Below, piece by piece: positions 10,358-19,726 of a stretch of 64,000 bases of DNA. The DNA is from Halomonas caseinilytica (lineage in GTDB: Bacteria; Pseudomonadota; Gammaproteobacteria; Pseudomonadales; Halomonadaceae). The translations under genes and the position numbers were made by a program. The DNA lies in the NCBI RefSeq assembly GCF_001662305.1, contig NZ_BDEP01000014.1, forward strand, positions 124,001 through 188,000, written 5' to 3'. The notes under the pieces are model-generated. The model was not told the DNA's origin. It saw only the letters and a program-made list of their open reading frames with translations, and searched no databases. The stretch's first letter is position 1. The number at the start of each line of letters is the position of its first letter.

Positions 10358-11053
10358 ATGGACAAGGACCACCGTTCCCTGCTTCTGGTCACCGAACCCA
10401 GCCCACAGTCCCAGCTGTTCGTCGACTATCTGCGCCAACAGCTCGATTGCCCCGTTGCGCTCGTCCTTCCTCGATCGAGGCCGGTGACACCCGCGCCATC
10501 TTCCTCGTTGATATTGCTGGACGTCGATCACCTGGATGACGCCTCGCTACAGGCCTGGTACACCGATCATGCCGGCCAGCCTGGCGTGTCGCAGGCCGTA
10601 TTCAACCTCAGGGACGAGGATCGGGCTGCCGAACTACTGACCACCATGCACCTGCAAGGTGTCTTCTATCGTCAGGACGACCTGTCCCTGATCTGCAATG
10701 GATTGAAAACCCTAATGGAAGGGCATCCCTGGATGTCCCGGTCATTGATGGCACGCCTGCTGGAATTCCTGCGCCAGCAGCAGCGGAACGTCTATCGTCC
10801 GACATACGGCCTCACTCAACGGGAACGGGAGATCATCGGTCTGCTGGGTTCCGGTGCCTCCAACCATGAGATCGCCGAACGCCTGGCCATCAGCGAGCAC
10901 ACTGTGAAGTCACACCTCTACAACACCTTCAAGAAGATCGGCGTCAACACAAGGGGGCAAGCGGTGCGCTGGGCCTGCCAGCACCTCGGTACGCCGCCCC
11001 TTTACCTCGAACGCCAAGCTGAAACCGGGCCACCTCAGCGCACGTGCTCCTGA
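10358..11053 (+). CDS. CsgD-like LuxR-family transcriptional regulator
   Basis: Predicted DNA-binding regulator of the CsgD type, which in enterobacteria controls curli and cellulose biofilm genes. 231 aa from ATG 10358, preceded by AAGGA; an ATG at 10304 is in frame but lacks such a site. The N-terminal half is a degenerate receiver-like domain (SLLLVTEPSPQ ... LQGVFYRQDD, resembling the CsgD NGVFY segment) and the C-terminus is a LuxR HTH with LTQREREIIGLLGSGASNHE and HTVKSHLYNTFKKIGV. No curli or cellulose genes are nearby, so targets are unknown. Its 3' end overlaps the convergent next gene by 19 bases. Confidence 0.82.
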   Translation: MDKDHRSLLLVTEPSPQSQLFVDYLRQQLDCPVALVLPRSRPVTPAPSSSLILLDVDHLDDASLQAWYTDHAGQPGVSQAVFNLRDEDRAAELLTTMHLQGVFYRQDDLSLICNGLKTLMEGHPWMSRSLMARLLEFLRQQQRNVYRPTYGLTQREREIIGLLGSGASNHEIAERLAISEHTVKSHLYNTFKKIGVNTRGQAVRWACQHLGTPPLYLERQAETGPPQRTCS

Positions 11054-12276
11054 ATCAGCCCGGCCAATGTCTCGGCGGCATTGTCGGCGGTCGTATCCAG
11101 CCTGACCAGCAGCAGGCGTTCCTCGTCGGTGAAATCTTCGAAGGCCTCGCATTGGCGGGCCAGGATAGCAAGGCTCTCTTTGGCGGGGACGTCCTGACGG
11201 GCAGCCCGCTTGGTAATGCGTCGCTCCAGGGTGGCCTCATCGGCCTCGAAACTGATCAACAGCACAGGCAAACCCCGGCCTTCGGCCTGATGACGCAGCA
11301 GATCACGTTGCTCGCGCTTGAGGCAGGTGCCATCAATGCAGACCGGTAATCCGGCATCCAGCAAGGCACCGGCACACTTTGCCAGGCGGCGATAGGTGCG
11401 CTCCGTGGCGGTCCTGGAAAAGATGTCCACACCCCCTTCGCTTCTTTCCGCCTGTGGATGAATTCCATGTACCCGACGTCTCTCCACATCCGAGCACAAG
11501 CGAATCGCCCCCAGCCGACTCACCAGAGTGCGCGTGAAACGACTCTTGCCACTGCCGGCCACGCCAACGCCGATCACCAGAGGCGGAAAGCGGAACTCGG
11601 TATATCGCTCGGCAAGTTCGATATACCGACGACAGGCACTCATTGTCTCCGCCAGCAGCGCCGGCTGCTCGTCATCGCCGGCTTCCGCGCGACGCCGCAA
11701 GGCCCGGCGCGCACCGGAAAGACACTCGATGACGCGGAAGACCGGCAACAGGCGTGGCAGCTCATAGTCCCCGGAAAGACGCAAGTAGCCATCCAGGGCC
11801 TGATGTGAGAGCCGACCCTCATCGCGAACCTCGAGGCCCACCAACAGCGATGCCACGTCGCTGGCCGGATCGAGAGGCCCTTCGGCGCCGGCGCCGTCGA
11901 GATCGCGATCAATGGCATTGGCCATCAGGACGCGTCCTTCATCGAGCAATCGGCTACAGGGATGGGCACGAGCCCAGCTTTCGGGCAACAGCAAGCCATT
12001 GCGCGAGTTCAGCAACGGGTCGAGACGAGTGATGTTCTCATCGAGCCAGCGAGCCAGATCGGACAACCGGAGACGATCCTCGTCACCGCTCATCAGAGAC
12101 TCCAGGGCCTGTATCTCGATATCCATCCGTTCACGGACCGCCCGAGTCGCGAGCGATGCATCGTCCTTCGTGTCCTGCCCATGCTCACCATGCCAGGCAC
12201 AGAGGGACGGGAGCAGCGACGCAAGATCAAGATCGCTTTCTCGAGGCAGGGTTTCGTGGGGCTGTCGCTGGCTCAT
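11035..12276 (-). CDS. P-loop kinase-like protein with degenerate phosphotransferase N-terminus
   Basis: 413 aa. The C-terminal half (about 230-413) is a P-loop kinase/zeta-toxin-like ATPase domain with Walker A GVGVAGSGKS and a downstream IDGTCLKREQRDLL segment. The N-terminal half resembles the helical part of proteins annotated as bifunctional aminoglycoside phosphotransferase/ATP-binding proteins, but no intact APH catalytic HxDxxxxN loop is visible, so resistance activity is not supported. Start at 12276 has AGGAG 8 bases upstream. It follows hemL by 27 bases on the same strand, probably one transcript. Substrate unknown. Confidence 0.7.
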   Translation of the reverse strand: MSQRQPHETLPRESDLDLASLLPSLCAWHGEHGQDTKDDASLATRAVRERMDIEIQALESLMSGDEDRLRLSDLARWLDENITRLDPLLNSRNGLLLPESWARAHPCSRLLDEGRVLMANAIDRDLDGAGAEGPLDPASDVASLLVGLEVRDEGRLSHQALDGYLRLSGDYELPRLLPVFRVIECLSGARRALRRRAEAGDDEQPALLAETMSACRRYIELAERYTEFRFPPLVIGVGVAGSGKSRFTRTLVSRLGAIRLCSDVERRRVHGIHPQAERSEGGVDIFSRTATERTYRRLAKCAGALLDAGLPVCIDGTCLKREQRDLLRHQAEGRGLPVLLISFEADEATLERRITKRAARQDVPAKESLAILARQCEAFEDFTDEERLLLVRLDTTADNAAETLAGLIQEHVR

Positions 12277-12303
12277 CGCCTGTCTCCTAGCTGGAACGTC
12301 GTC

Positions 12304-13593
12304 TCAAGCCTGGCGCATCGACGCGAAGGCCGATTCGGCGGCATCGAGGGTCGCCTGAATATCCTCGGGGGCATGGGCGCTGGACATGAAACCGGCCTCG
12401 AAGGCTGAGGGCGCCATATAGACACCATGTTCCAGCATGGCGGAGAAGAATTGTCGGAAGGCATCTCCATCACAGGCCGTGGCCTGAGCGAAGTTATCCA
12501 CACGGCGCTGGCCGGTGAAGAAGATGCCGAACATGCCGCCCGCCTGCTGGGCAATCATGTCGATGCCGGCCTCCTCGGCCCTGGCCCGAAGCCCATTGCA
12601 CAGTGTCTCGACACGCTGGGCCAGGGCATCGTGGAAGCCTGGTTCGCGAACCTTGTTGAGCAGGGCTATGCCCGCCGCCATGGCCAGAGGATTCCCGGCC
12701 AGGGTCCCGGCCTGATAGATCGGCCCGAGTGGCGAGATGTTTTCCATGATCGAGCGACGCCCGCCGAAGGCCCCCACCGGCATGCCGCCACCGACGATCT
12801 TGCCCAGGCAGGTCAGGTCGGGCGTGACACCGTAATGCGCCTGGGCGCCTCCCATGGCCACCCGGAAGCCGGTCATCACTTCATCGAAGATCAGGACACT
12901 CTCGTGACGGTCGCAGACCTGGCGCAATGTCTCGAGAAACCCCGGCTGGGGCGGAATGCAGTTCATGTTGCCGGCCACCGGCTCGACGATGATGCAGGCA
13001 ATCTGATCCCCCATCTCCTCGAAGCAGGCTTCCACGGCATCGGCATCGTTGTAGGACAGCGTGATGGTGTGTTCCGCCAGGGAAGCCGGCACGCCCGGGG
13101 AACTCGGCTCGCCATGGGTGAGGGCGCCGGATCCGGCCTTGACCAGCAGGGAATCGGTATGACCGTGGTAGTTGCCTTCGAACTTGACGATCTTGTCGCG
13201 TCCGGTATAGCCACGTGCCAGGCGAACCGCGGACATGGTGGCCTCGGTACCGGAGTTGACCATGCGCACCATCTCGATGCTGGGCATCATCTCGCAGATC
13301 AGATCGGCCATTTCGGTCTCGATGGCGGTAGGCGTGCCGAAGGAGAGACCGGCATCAATGCGCTCGCGCACAGCTCCGAGGACATCGGGATCGGCATGGC
13401 CGGTGATCATGGGTCCCCAGGATCCCACGTAATCGATATAACGCTTGCCTTCCACATCGAACAGATAAGCGCCCTGGGCACGCTCCATGAAGACAGGCGG
13501 GCGCTCCAGCCCCTTGAAGGCACGCACCGGCGAATTGACACCGCCGGGAATGTGTCGGCAGGCACGTTCGAAGAGCTGCGCGGATGTGGTCAT
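12304..13593 (-). CDS. hemL: Glutamate-1-semialdehyde 2,1-aminomutase
   Basis: PLP enzyme that converts glutamate-1-semialdehyde to 5-aminolevulinate in the C5 route to heme. 429 aa, full length. Typical segments: [13 protein letters not shown] at the N-terminus, [21 protein letters not shown] stretch, [12 protein letters not shown] (PLP Asp), and the Schiff-base lysine in [24 protein letters not shown] precedes the ATG. It is followed closely by the P-loop gene. A perfect DnaA box lies in the coding region at 12494-12502 and another in its upstream spacer. Confidence 0.96.
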   Translation of the reverse strand: MTTSAQLFERACRHIPGGVNSPVRAFKGLERPPVFMERAQGAYLFDVEGKRYIDYVGSWGPMITGHADPDVLGAVRERIDAGLSFGTPTAIETEMADLICEMMPSIEMVRMVNSGTEATMSAVRLARGYTGRDKIVKFEGNYHGHTDSLLVKAGSGALTHGEPSSPGVPASLAEHTITLSYNDADAVEACFEEMGDQIACIIVEPVAGNMNCIPPQPGFLETLRQVCDRHESVLIFDEVMTGFRVAMGGAQAHYGVTPDLTCLGKIVGGGMPVGAFGGRRSIMENISPLGPIYQAGTLAGNPLAMAAGIALLNKVREPGFHDALAQRVETLCNGLRARAEEAGIDMIAQQAGGMFGIFFTGQRRVDNFAQATACDGDAFRQFFSAMLEHGVYMAPSAFEAGFMSSAHAPEDIQATLDAAESAFASMRQA

Positions 13594-13808
13594 GTCAACC
13601 TCTTGTCCTGTTGAAGGATAACCTTGCGATCGCCTGGAGATGCGATACCCACGGCATCCAGGCTGTGGATAAATCTCTGGATAAGCTTTTGGCTAGCGGT
13701 GATCTCGCGGTGAATATCGTCGAAATACGCCTACCCAATCGGCCGATCATCGTGGTTCCATTCTCGACGCAGACGCCGGCAAAGGCCAGCCCGATGACCA
13801 TCGTCGCC
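13594..13808. promoter_or_regulatory. hemL upstream spacer with two DnaA-box-like sites
   Basis: 215 bases between thiD stop and hemL start, both on minus. It carries a perfect TGTGGATAA at 13664-13672 and TCTGGATAA (one mismatch) at 13676-13684 in the same orientation, starts 12 bases apart. thiE, a frequent neighbour of thiD and hemL in this lineage, is absent. No clear terminator seen. Confidence 0.45.
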
Positions 13809-14636
13809 TTACGTCATGCCGACCGGTAGCCGCCAGAGCCGCCTCGGCAGACACTGATCCTGCCCGGGTTGCCAGCCATTCGCCAGGGCATTCCAGGTGA
13901 AGTTCTGGGCCTGCTCGCAGGCACTGGCCAAGGACTCCCCCAGTGCCAAGCGGGCCGCCAGGGCCGATGCCAGCGTGCATCCCGACCCATGGAAGACGCC
14001 ATCCAGGCGCGACCATTCCCATTGGCGATCGCCATCCGGCGTATGCAGGGTATGCACGACGCTCTCGGTCGCCTCGCGAACCTCTGGTGCCTCGGTGCCC
14101 GTGACCAGTACCGCCTGACAGCCCAAGCGCATCAGGCTCACCGCCTGCTGGGTCTCGTCCTGGTCATCTCCCTCGGCCAGTCGCGACAACTCCAGGTGGT
14201 TCGGCGTCAAAATATCCACAAGCGGTAGCACTCGCGACCGATAGGCTGCGACCAGCGCCTCGGTGGATAACTCGCGGCCTCCTCCGGCCTTGAGCACCGG
14301 ATCCGCCACCACCGGAACGCCAGGACGCTGCCGCACGATCTCCACCACGGCGTCCAGCGTTGCCATGTCGGCCACCAGGCCGATCTTGATGGCGGCGATC
14401 TCGATATCCACAAGCTCGGCCGCCATCGCCTTGACGAGCTCGGCTCCCACCGGATGGACCGCACTGACGTCTCGACAATTCTGGACCGTCATGGCGGTGG
14501 GAATGGTCAGCGCCCATCCACCGCAGGCCGCAATGGCCTCGGCATCGGCCACCAGGCCGGCACCACCGGTAGGGTCGTGTCCCCCCAGTACCAGCACTAC
14601 CGGCAGGTGGGGGTTGGTCGTACGCGGAATCGGCAT
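13809..14636 (-). CDS. thiD: Hydroxymethylpyrimidine/phosphomethylpyrimidine kinase
   Basis: Phosphorylates HMP and HMP-P in thiamine biosynthesis and salvage. 275 aa. The N-terminal substrate-binding GHDPTGGAGLVADAEAI and the C-terminal anion-hole motif GSGCTLASALAARLA (Ribokinase-fold signature) are clear, and VVADPVLKAGGG matches the VxDPVM region. Its ATG overlaps the hemJ stop by one base (TGATG), so the two genes are coupled. No TPP riboswitch was recognised upstream of the hemJ-thiD unit. Confidence 0.92.
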   Translation of the reverse strand: MPIPRTTNPHLPVVLVLGGHDPTGGAGLVADAEAIAACGGWALTIPTAMTVQNCRDVSAVHPVGAELVKAMAAELVDIEIAAIKIGLVADMATLDAVVEIVRQRPGVPVVADPVLKAGGGRELSTEALVAAYRSRVLPLVDILTPNHLELSRLAEGDDQDETQQAVSLMRLGCQAVLVTGTEAPEVREATESVVHTLHTPDGDRQWEWSRLDGVFHGSGCTLASALAARLALGESLASACEQAQNFTWNALANGWQPGQDQCLPRRLWRLPVGMT

Positions 14637-15067
14637 CAGAACGGCTTCAGCACGGCGAGAATGACGATCGCCAGCAAGGCAATCACGGGCAACTCATTGA
14701 AGATGCGGAAATAACGTGGGGAACGCTGGCAGCGCTCGGCAGCGAACTGCTTGAGGTAGATCAGGCAGACATGGTGGTAAGCCACCAACAAGGCCACCAG
14801 AACGAGCTTGATATGCATCCATCCCTGCCCGAGCCACGCCGGGGCCTGATAGAGCAGAATGCCGCCGAACACCAGCACGGCGATCATCGAGGGGGTCATG
14901 ATGCCGCGATACAGCTTGCGCTCCATGGTGGTGAAGTACGCCATGGCCTGTCGCTCGTCCCGGTCACGCGCCGTGGCGTGATAGACGTAGAGTCGCGGCA
15001 GATAGAACATGGCGGCGAACCAGGTCACCACGGCCACAAGGTGAAGGGCCTTGATCCAGGGGTACAT
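14636..15067 (-). CDS. hemJ: Protoporphyrinogen IX oxidase, HemJ family
   Basis: Small four-helix inner-membrane protein that oxidises protoporphyrinogen IX to protoporphyrin IX. 143 aa. N-terminal WIKALHLVAVVTWFAAMFYLPRLYVYH contains the conserved His at residue 9, and about four hydrophobic segments follow, including LVLVALLVAYHHVCLIYL. GAGGAG lies 6-8 bases before the ATG. It sits between the ClC gene and thiD on the same strand. Confidence 0.88.
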   Translation of the reverse strand: MYPWIKALHLVAVVTWFAAMFYLPRLYVYHATARDRDERQAMAYFTTMERKLYRGIMTPSMIAVLVFGGILLYQAPAWLGQGWMHIKLVLVALLVAYHHVCLIYLKQFAAERCQRSPRYFRIFNELPVIALLAIVILAVLKPF

Positions 15068-15076
15068 GTCGACTCC

Positions 15077-16840
15077 TCAAGTGTCGCTGAAGCGGTAGTA
15101 ACGTTCGATGGCATCACGGGTGATGATACCGGAAATTCGCTTCCTTCCGGGACGATGTCCGTGTTCCACGTACAGGGCATCCACGTGCTTGGTGTTGAGC
15201 CGATCGAAGGCCTCGGAGAGGGTCGCCTGCAGATGGATCGGCGCCAGATCCAGGCGCTGACCGGGAATCTCCAGCAAGTCCAGTCGACCGTCCTTGTCGA
15301 TATTGTCATTCTCATCGTGTTCCAGCATCCAGCGCGCCAGGGCCGCCGCCTTGAGCGCCAGCGTCGGCTTGTCGTCCCGGGAACGCTCGATGACCACCCA
15401 CTCCGGCTTGCTATCCAGCAGGGCACTGGCCTCGGCCCGGGTCACGCGGCGCGGCGTGCGCACCAGGGCACGCTCCATGACTGCCGGTACCGAGACACGG
15501 GAAAGGGCCTGCATCAACGGCTGCTGCAAGGGGTGCAGGCCATGGCGCGTGACACTGATGAAGAAACCGTCGCAGCCGCACAGTTGCCGCGACGTCAATC
15601 CCGCCACCACCACAGCCAGCATCCCCGGCAGGATCAGGCCGGGATTATGGGTCAACTCCAGCAACGCCATCAGCGCCGCCAGGGGCGCCTGCAACACCGC
15701 ACCCATCATCGCTGCCATGCCCAGCATGGCGTATACCTCGGGACCGGCAGCGATCTCGGGCAACAGCCACCCGCCGAACAGGCCACACAAGGCACCGACA
15801 GCACCACCGGCCACCAGGACCGGCCCGATGATGCTCACCGGAATGCCGCACGCCACGGTGATCGCCGTCAGCAATAGCTTGCCGATGGCCAGCGCCAGCA
15901 ACACATCGAGCGACGACGTGCCATTCAGGATGGCTCCCAGGCTGTCGTACCCCATTCCCTGTACCTGGGGATACCACCAGGCCACCGCTCCCACCAGCAG
16001 ACCGACCACCACCAGGCGTGCCGGAAAGGGCAGGCGCTGCATGACGTTCCCGGAACGCGCCACTCTCACGAAGAATCCCGCCAGCACGCCGATCACCAGG
16101 GCACTGAGCACAATCCAGGGCAAGTCGAAGAGCGATTCCAGCTCCACGCCGCTCATCTGGAAGGGGCGCTCGCCCCCATAAGCCACCCTCGCCACCAGAG
16201 CGCCGATCGTCGACGCCAGGATCACCGGCATGAAACCGGTGATGGTGTATTCCATCATCACCACTTCCATGGCGAAGATGACCCCGGCGATCGGGGTATT
16301 GAATGAAGCCGAGATACCGGCGGCGGTGCCGCAGGCCACCAGAACGCGCAGACTGTTGTGAGGCAGGCGCAACCGCTGGCCAAGTCCACTGGACGCTGCA
16401 GCACCGAGATGGATGGCCGGTCCCTCGCGTCCGGCGGACAGCCCGCCGAGCACCGACACCAGACCGACCCACCACTGCGTGAACCAGTTGCGCATCGGGA
16501 AGCGCCCCTGATGATAGGTCAGTCGTTCAATGACATGCGCCACGCCGATCTGGCGCCCGGCAGGCGGCTGGCGCCATAACCACAGGCCGATCAGCGTCAC
16601 TGACAGCAACGGCAACGAGGCTCTGAGCGCGGGAGACAGCCCCTCGAACGCCTCGGGATCGGCATCGGGCATGAACGCCATGGCACCGACTTCCAGCATC
16701 AAGCGGAAGCCGACCATCAATCCTCCGGTGATCAATCCCGAGAAGACACCCAGAACGCACAATTGAGGCAGGGCATCGACACTGGCCAGCCGACGGCGGA
16801 AACCGTCGAGGGTGAAATCGGGTAACGGGCGTCGCGACAA
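15077..16840 (-). CDS. ClC-family chloride channel/antiporter with C-terminal CBS-like region
   Basis: Predicted anion channel or Cl-/H+ exchanger. 587 aa from a TTG at 16840 with GAGGAAGG upstream, giving MSRRPLPDF. A longer open frame to 17032 would overlap the argC start on the other strand and its first 64 residues look non-coding, so the TTG is preferred. About ten hydrophobic segments; the ClC motif appears as GREGPAIHLG (GKEGP-type with the gating Glu), and GIPVSIIGPVLVAGGAVGAL near the third filter segment. Residues after about 440 form a cytosolic tail resembling paired CBS domains. Likely first gene of ClC-hemJ-thiD. Confidence 0.85.
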   Translation of the reverse strand: MSRRPLPDFTLDGFRRRLASVDALPQLCVLGVFSGLITGGLMVGFRLMLEVGAMAFMPDADPEAFEGLSPALRASLPLLSVTLIGLWLWRQPPAGRQIGVAHVIERLTYHQGRFPMRNWFTQWWVGLVSVLGGLSAGREGPAIHLGAAASSGLGQRLRLPHNSLRVLVACGTAAGISASFNTPIAGVIFAMEVVMMEYTITGFMPVILASTIGALVARVAYGGERPFQMSGVELESLFDLPWIVLSALVIGVLAGFFVRVARSGNVMQRLPFPARLVVVGLLVGAVAWWYPQVQGMGYDSLGAILNGTSSLDVLLALAIGKLLLTAITVACGIPVSIIGPVLVAGGAVGALCGLFGGWLLPEIAAGPEVYAMLGMAAMMGAVLQAPLAALMALLELTHNPGLILPGMLAVVVAGLTSRQLCGCDGFFISVTRHGLHPLQQPLMQALSRVSVPAVMERALVRTPRRVTRAEASALLDSKPEWVVIERSRDDKPTLALKAAALARWMLEHDENDNIDKDGRLDLLEIPGQRLDLAPIHLQATLSEAFDRLNTKHVDALYVEHGHRPGRKRISGIITRDAIERYYRFSDT

Positions 16841-17003
16841 GGTGACCTTCCTCTGGACCCTGGCATTATCCGAGCAATCGATGAACGCAGAGACATGTTC
16901 GACAAGGCTCTGACACTGGATGACCCCCACTGGGTAGGCCATGCTTCTCTTGTGTATCATATCCAGAGACAGAGGTCCCAGCGTCCACCATGAGGAGTCC
17001 ATC

Positions 17004-18038
17004 GTGATCAAGGTCGGAATCGTCGGCGGCACCGGCTATACCGGAGTCGAACTGCTCAGGTTGTTGGCTCGCCATCCGCACGTCAGTGTCGAGGCCATCA
17101 CCTCGCGCAGCGAGGCCGGACTGGCGGTCAGCGAGCTGTACCCCAACCTGCGCGGACATTACGACGAGCTGCGTTTCAGCGAACCCGACCCGGCGCGACT
17201 GGCCGCCTGCGACGTCGTGTTCTTCGCCACGCCTCATGGCGTGGCGCATGCCCTGGCCGGTGATCTTCTCGCCCGGGGGACCCGGGTCATCGACCTGTCG
17301 GCGGATTTCCGCCTGCGCGACGCCGAGGAATGGACGCAATGGTACGGGCAACCGCACGGTGCCCCCGAACTGCTCGACGAAGCGGTCTACGGCCTGCCCG
17401 AGACCAACCGCGAGCGCATTCGCGACGCTCGCCTGATTGCCGTGCCCGGCTGTTATCCCACTGCCGTGCAGCTCGGCCTGCTGCCACTGCTGGAGAGCGG
17501 GTCGATCGATCCGGGCAGGATCATTGCCGACTGCAAGTCCGGCGTCACCGGCGCCGGACGAGGCGCCAAGGTGCCCTCGCTGCTGGCCGAGGCCAGCGAA
17601 TCGATGAAATCCTACGGCGCCTCGGGGCATCGTCATCTGCCGGAGATCCGCCAGGGACTCGGCGACGCGGCGGGCAGCACGGTGGGCTTGACCTTCGTGC
17701 CACACCTGACGCCCATGATCCGCGGTATCCACGCCACCCTGTATGGCCAGCTCCATACCGATACCGAGGATCTCCAGGCGTTGTTCGAGCGCCGCTTCGC
17801 CAATGAACCCTTCGTCGACGTGATGCCGGCGGGCAGCCATCCCGAGACTCGCAGCGTCAAGGGTGCCAACATGTGCCGCCTGGCCGTGCATCGTCCCGGC
17901 GACGGCGACACCGTGGTCGTGCTCTCGGTGATCGACAATCTGGTCAAGGGCGCATCCGGCCAGGCGGTGCATAACCTCAACCTGATGTTCGGCTTCGACG
18001 AAACCGCCGGGCTCGACGCCCCGGCGATGATGCCCTGA
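17004..18038 (+). CDS. argC: N-acetyl-gamma-glutamyl-phosphate reductase
   Basis: Third step of arginine synthesis: NADPH reduction of N-acetylglutamyl phosphate to the semialdehyde. 344 aa from GTG at 17004, with GAGGAG 7-8 bases upstream. The N-terminal Rossmann motif is [17 protein letters not shown], and the catalytic Cys is residue 150 in [13 protein letters not shown]. It stands alone rather than in an arg cluster; erpA follows after 108 bases with its own promoter. Confidence 0.96.
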   Translation: MIKVGIVGGTGYTGVELLRLLARHPHVSVEAITSRSEAGLAVSELYPNLRGHYDELRFSEPDPARLAACDVVFFATPHGVAHALAGDLLARGTRVIDLSADFRLRDAEEWTQWYGQPHGAPELLDEAVYGLPETNRERIRDARLIAVPGCYPTAVQLGLLPLLESGSIDPGRIIADCKSGVTGAGRGAKVPSLLAEASESMKSYGASGHRHLPEIRQGLGDAAGSTVGLTFVPHLTPMIRGIHATLYGQLHTDTEDLQALFERRFANEPFVDVMPAGSHPETRSVKGANMCRLAVHRPGDGDTVVVLSVIDNLVKGASGQAVHNLNLMFGFDETAGLDAPAMMP

Positions 18039-18075
18039 CACCACCGCACTCTCATGGGCCATTTCGCCACAATAG

Positions 18076-18105
18076 TTGACCCTTTTACTGGGTGGTGTGG
18101 ATAAT
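18076..18105 (+). promoter_or_regulatory. Candidate erpA promoter overlapped by a perfect DnaA box
   Basis: TTGACC (18076-18081) and GATAAT (18100-18105) with an 18-base spacer, about 42 bases before the erpA ATG. The -10 overlaps the perfect DnaA box TGTGGATAA at 18096-18104, so DnaA binding could compete with RNA polymerase. Motifs are seen; regulation is inferred. Confidence 0.55.
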
Positions 18106-18146
18106 CGTGGCATGAACCACATCCACCGATTACGAGGAGGTCACCG

Positions 18147-18500
18147 ATGAGCGGTGTCGCATCCTTCGTTCCTACACCGCTGTTGCTGTCCGACAGCGCC
18201 AAGGCGCGCCTCAAGAGCCTGATCGAAGAAGAGGGCAACCGCGAGCTCAAGCTGCGGGTCTACGTGACCGGCGGCGGGTGCTCGGGTTTCCAGTACGGCT
18301 TCGATTTCGCCGACTCGGTCGCAGAGGACGATACGCTGGTAGAGTTCGATGACGTGGCTCTGGTGGTCGATCCCCTTTCCTACCAGTATCTGGTCGGTTC
18401 CACCGTGGATTTCGAGGAAGGCCTGGCCGGGGCACGCTTCATGATCCAGAACCCCAACGCCACCACCACCTGCGGCTGTGGCGCCTCCTTCATGGTCTGA
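18147..18500 (+). CDS. erpA: Iron-sulfur cluster insertion protein ErpA
   Basis: A-type carrier that delivers Fe-S clusters to apoproteins such as IspG/IspH. 117 aa. The three conserved cysteines are Cys45 in [11 protein letters not shown] and Cys109 and Cys111 in TTCGCGASF near the C-terminus. GAGGAGGT sits 6-8 bases before the ATG. It is monocistronic by spacing and has a good promoter whose -10 overlaps a DnaA box. Downstream (18516-18533) a short TGGCGC/GCGCCA hairpin lacks a T-run. Confidence 0.95.
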   Translation: MSGVASFVPTPLLLSDSAKARLKSLIEEEGNRELKLRVYVTGGGCSGFQYGFDFADSVAEDDTLVEFDDVALVVDPLSYQYLVGSTVDFEEGLAGARFMIQNPNATTTCGCGASFMV

Positions 18501-18613
18501 ACGAGACCGTTGATCTGGCGCTAAATGGCGCCACCGGCCCGGACTTGACGCTTTCACGACAACTCGCCATGGTGGATGAGTATTCCACAATAATTGCTTC
18601 CATGGGGAAACGT

Positions 18614-19384
18614 ATGAAACGTCAACTGAAGGCGGTCTCGCTGGCATCCTGCATCGGCCTAGGTCTGAGCGTCTCCGGCCTGGCCGTCGCTCAGGAACAG
18701 ACCCTCGACGTGGCTACCGACCCGAGCTTCGTGCCCTTCGAGATGATGGATCAGGAAACCGGCGAGATGGTCGGTTTCGACATGGACATCATCAAGGAAA
18801 TCTCCGAACGGGCCGGGTTCGACTATGATCTCCGGACCATGGACTTCAACGGCATCATTCCTGCCGTTCAGACCGGTAACATTGATATCGCCATCGCCGG
18901 TATCACCATTACCGACGAACGCGCCGAAATCGTCGACTTCTCCGATCCCTACTACGACAGCGGCCTGAAACTGCTGGTCAATGCCGACGACGACAGCATC
19001 CAGACCGTCGAGGACCTGGAAGGCAAGAAGGTCGGTACCAAGGTCGGTTCCACCAGCTACGACTATCTCGAGGAAAACCTCGGCGACAGCGCCGACATCA
19101 CTCCCTATCCGGGCTCCAGCGACATGTACATGGCGCTGCTCGGCGGCAGTGTCGATGCAGTCTTCTACGATGCGCCCAATGTCGGCTACTTCTCCCAGAC
19201 CAAGGGGGAAGGGCGCGTCAAGACGGTCGGTCCGCTCTACGAAGGCCAGCAATACGGCCTTGCCATCGCCAAGGGCAGCGAATGGGTCGAACCCATCAAC
19301 GAGGCACTGGCCGCCATGAAGGAAGACGGCACCTACGATGACATCCACGCCAAGTGGTTCGGATCTTCATCGGACGAGGAATGA
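18614..19384 (+). CDS. glnH: Glutamine-type amino acid ABC transporter, periplasmic binding protein
   Basis: Periplasmic receptor of a polar amino acid importer, closest in wording to E. coli GlnH ([42 protein letters not shown], and C-terminal [13 protein letters not shown]). 256 aa from ATG 18614, with a signal peptide of about 26 residues ending AVA before QEQ. An upstream in-frame start at 18545 precedes the signal peptide and is unlikely. glnP and glnQ follow; a MITE-like element sits in the 342-base gap to glnP. Substrate glutamine is inferred from similarity. Confidence 0.9.
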   Translation: MKRQLKAVSLASCIGLGLSVSGLAVAQEQTLDVATDPSFVPFEMMDQETGEMVGFDMDIIKEISERAGFDYDLRTMDFNGIIPAVQTGNIDIAIAGITITDERAEIVDFSDPYYDSGLKLLVNADDDSIQTVEDLEGKKVGTKVGSTSYDYLEENLGDSADITPYPGSSDMYMALLGGSVDAVFYDAPNVGYFSQTKGEGRVKTVGPLYEGQQYGLAIAKGSEWVEPINEALAAMKEDGTYDDIHAKWFGSSSDEE

Positions 19385-19461
19385 TCCGTCTGCCTTGCTG
19401 AAACACGGGGTTGGGTCCCAGGGCCCGACCCCGTTGCGTTGTGCCTGTACCCAAGCACTCA

Positions 19462-19693
19462 GGAAACGCTGAATAAATCACCGAGCATGGCAAAGCGCAG
19501 GGCACGCGAAGCACAGAAAGCGAGACATAACGGAAAGTTTGGCGAGCTTTCGACCGGGCTGGCGCACCAGCACCGCGCACAGATTCGCCGGGAGCGAATT
19601 TGAACCGTCTTGCGACGGGACCGCAGGCTAGCCGCCACCCCTGGCGGCCATGGCGAAGCGCGTTGCATGCTCAGGCATTTAGGCAGTGTTTCC
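19462..19693. mobile_element. 232-bp MITE-like element between glnH and glnP
   Basis: Bounded by imperfect 28-base terminal inverted repeats at 19462-19489 and 19666-19693. Reading both inward, they share GGAAAC, CTG, TAAAT and GAGCATG blocks, 22 of 28 positions identical. The four bases CTCA flank both ends (19458-19461 and 19694-19697), consistent with a target-site duplication. The interior has no transposase-length frame; the longest plus-strand frame is 38 codons (19487-19603). It also contains a GCCGCC/GGCGGC hairpin near 19631-19648. A second GGAAACGCTGA occurs at 19702-19712, just outside the right end. Family not identified. Confidence 0.75.
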
Positions 19694-19726
19694 CTCACCC
19701 AGGAAACGCTGACGGGAGACCCCCAA

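Noticed and set aside
16841-17032. 64-residue extension of the ClC protein
   Set aside because: It overlaps the argC start and has no family match; the TTG at 16840 has a good ribosome-binding site.
19487-19603. 38-codon frame inside the MITE
   Set aside because: Too short and basic with no known relative; more likely a chance frame.
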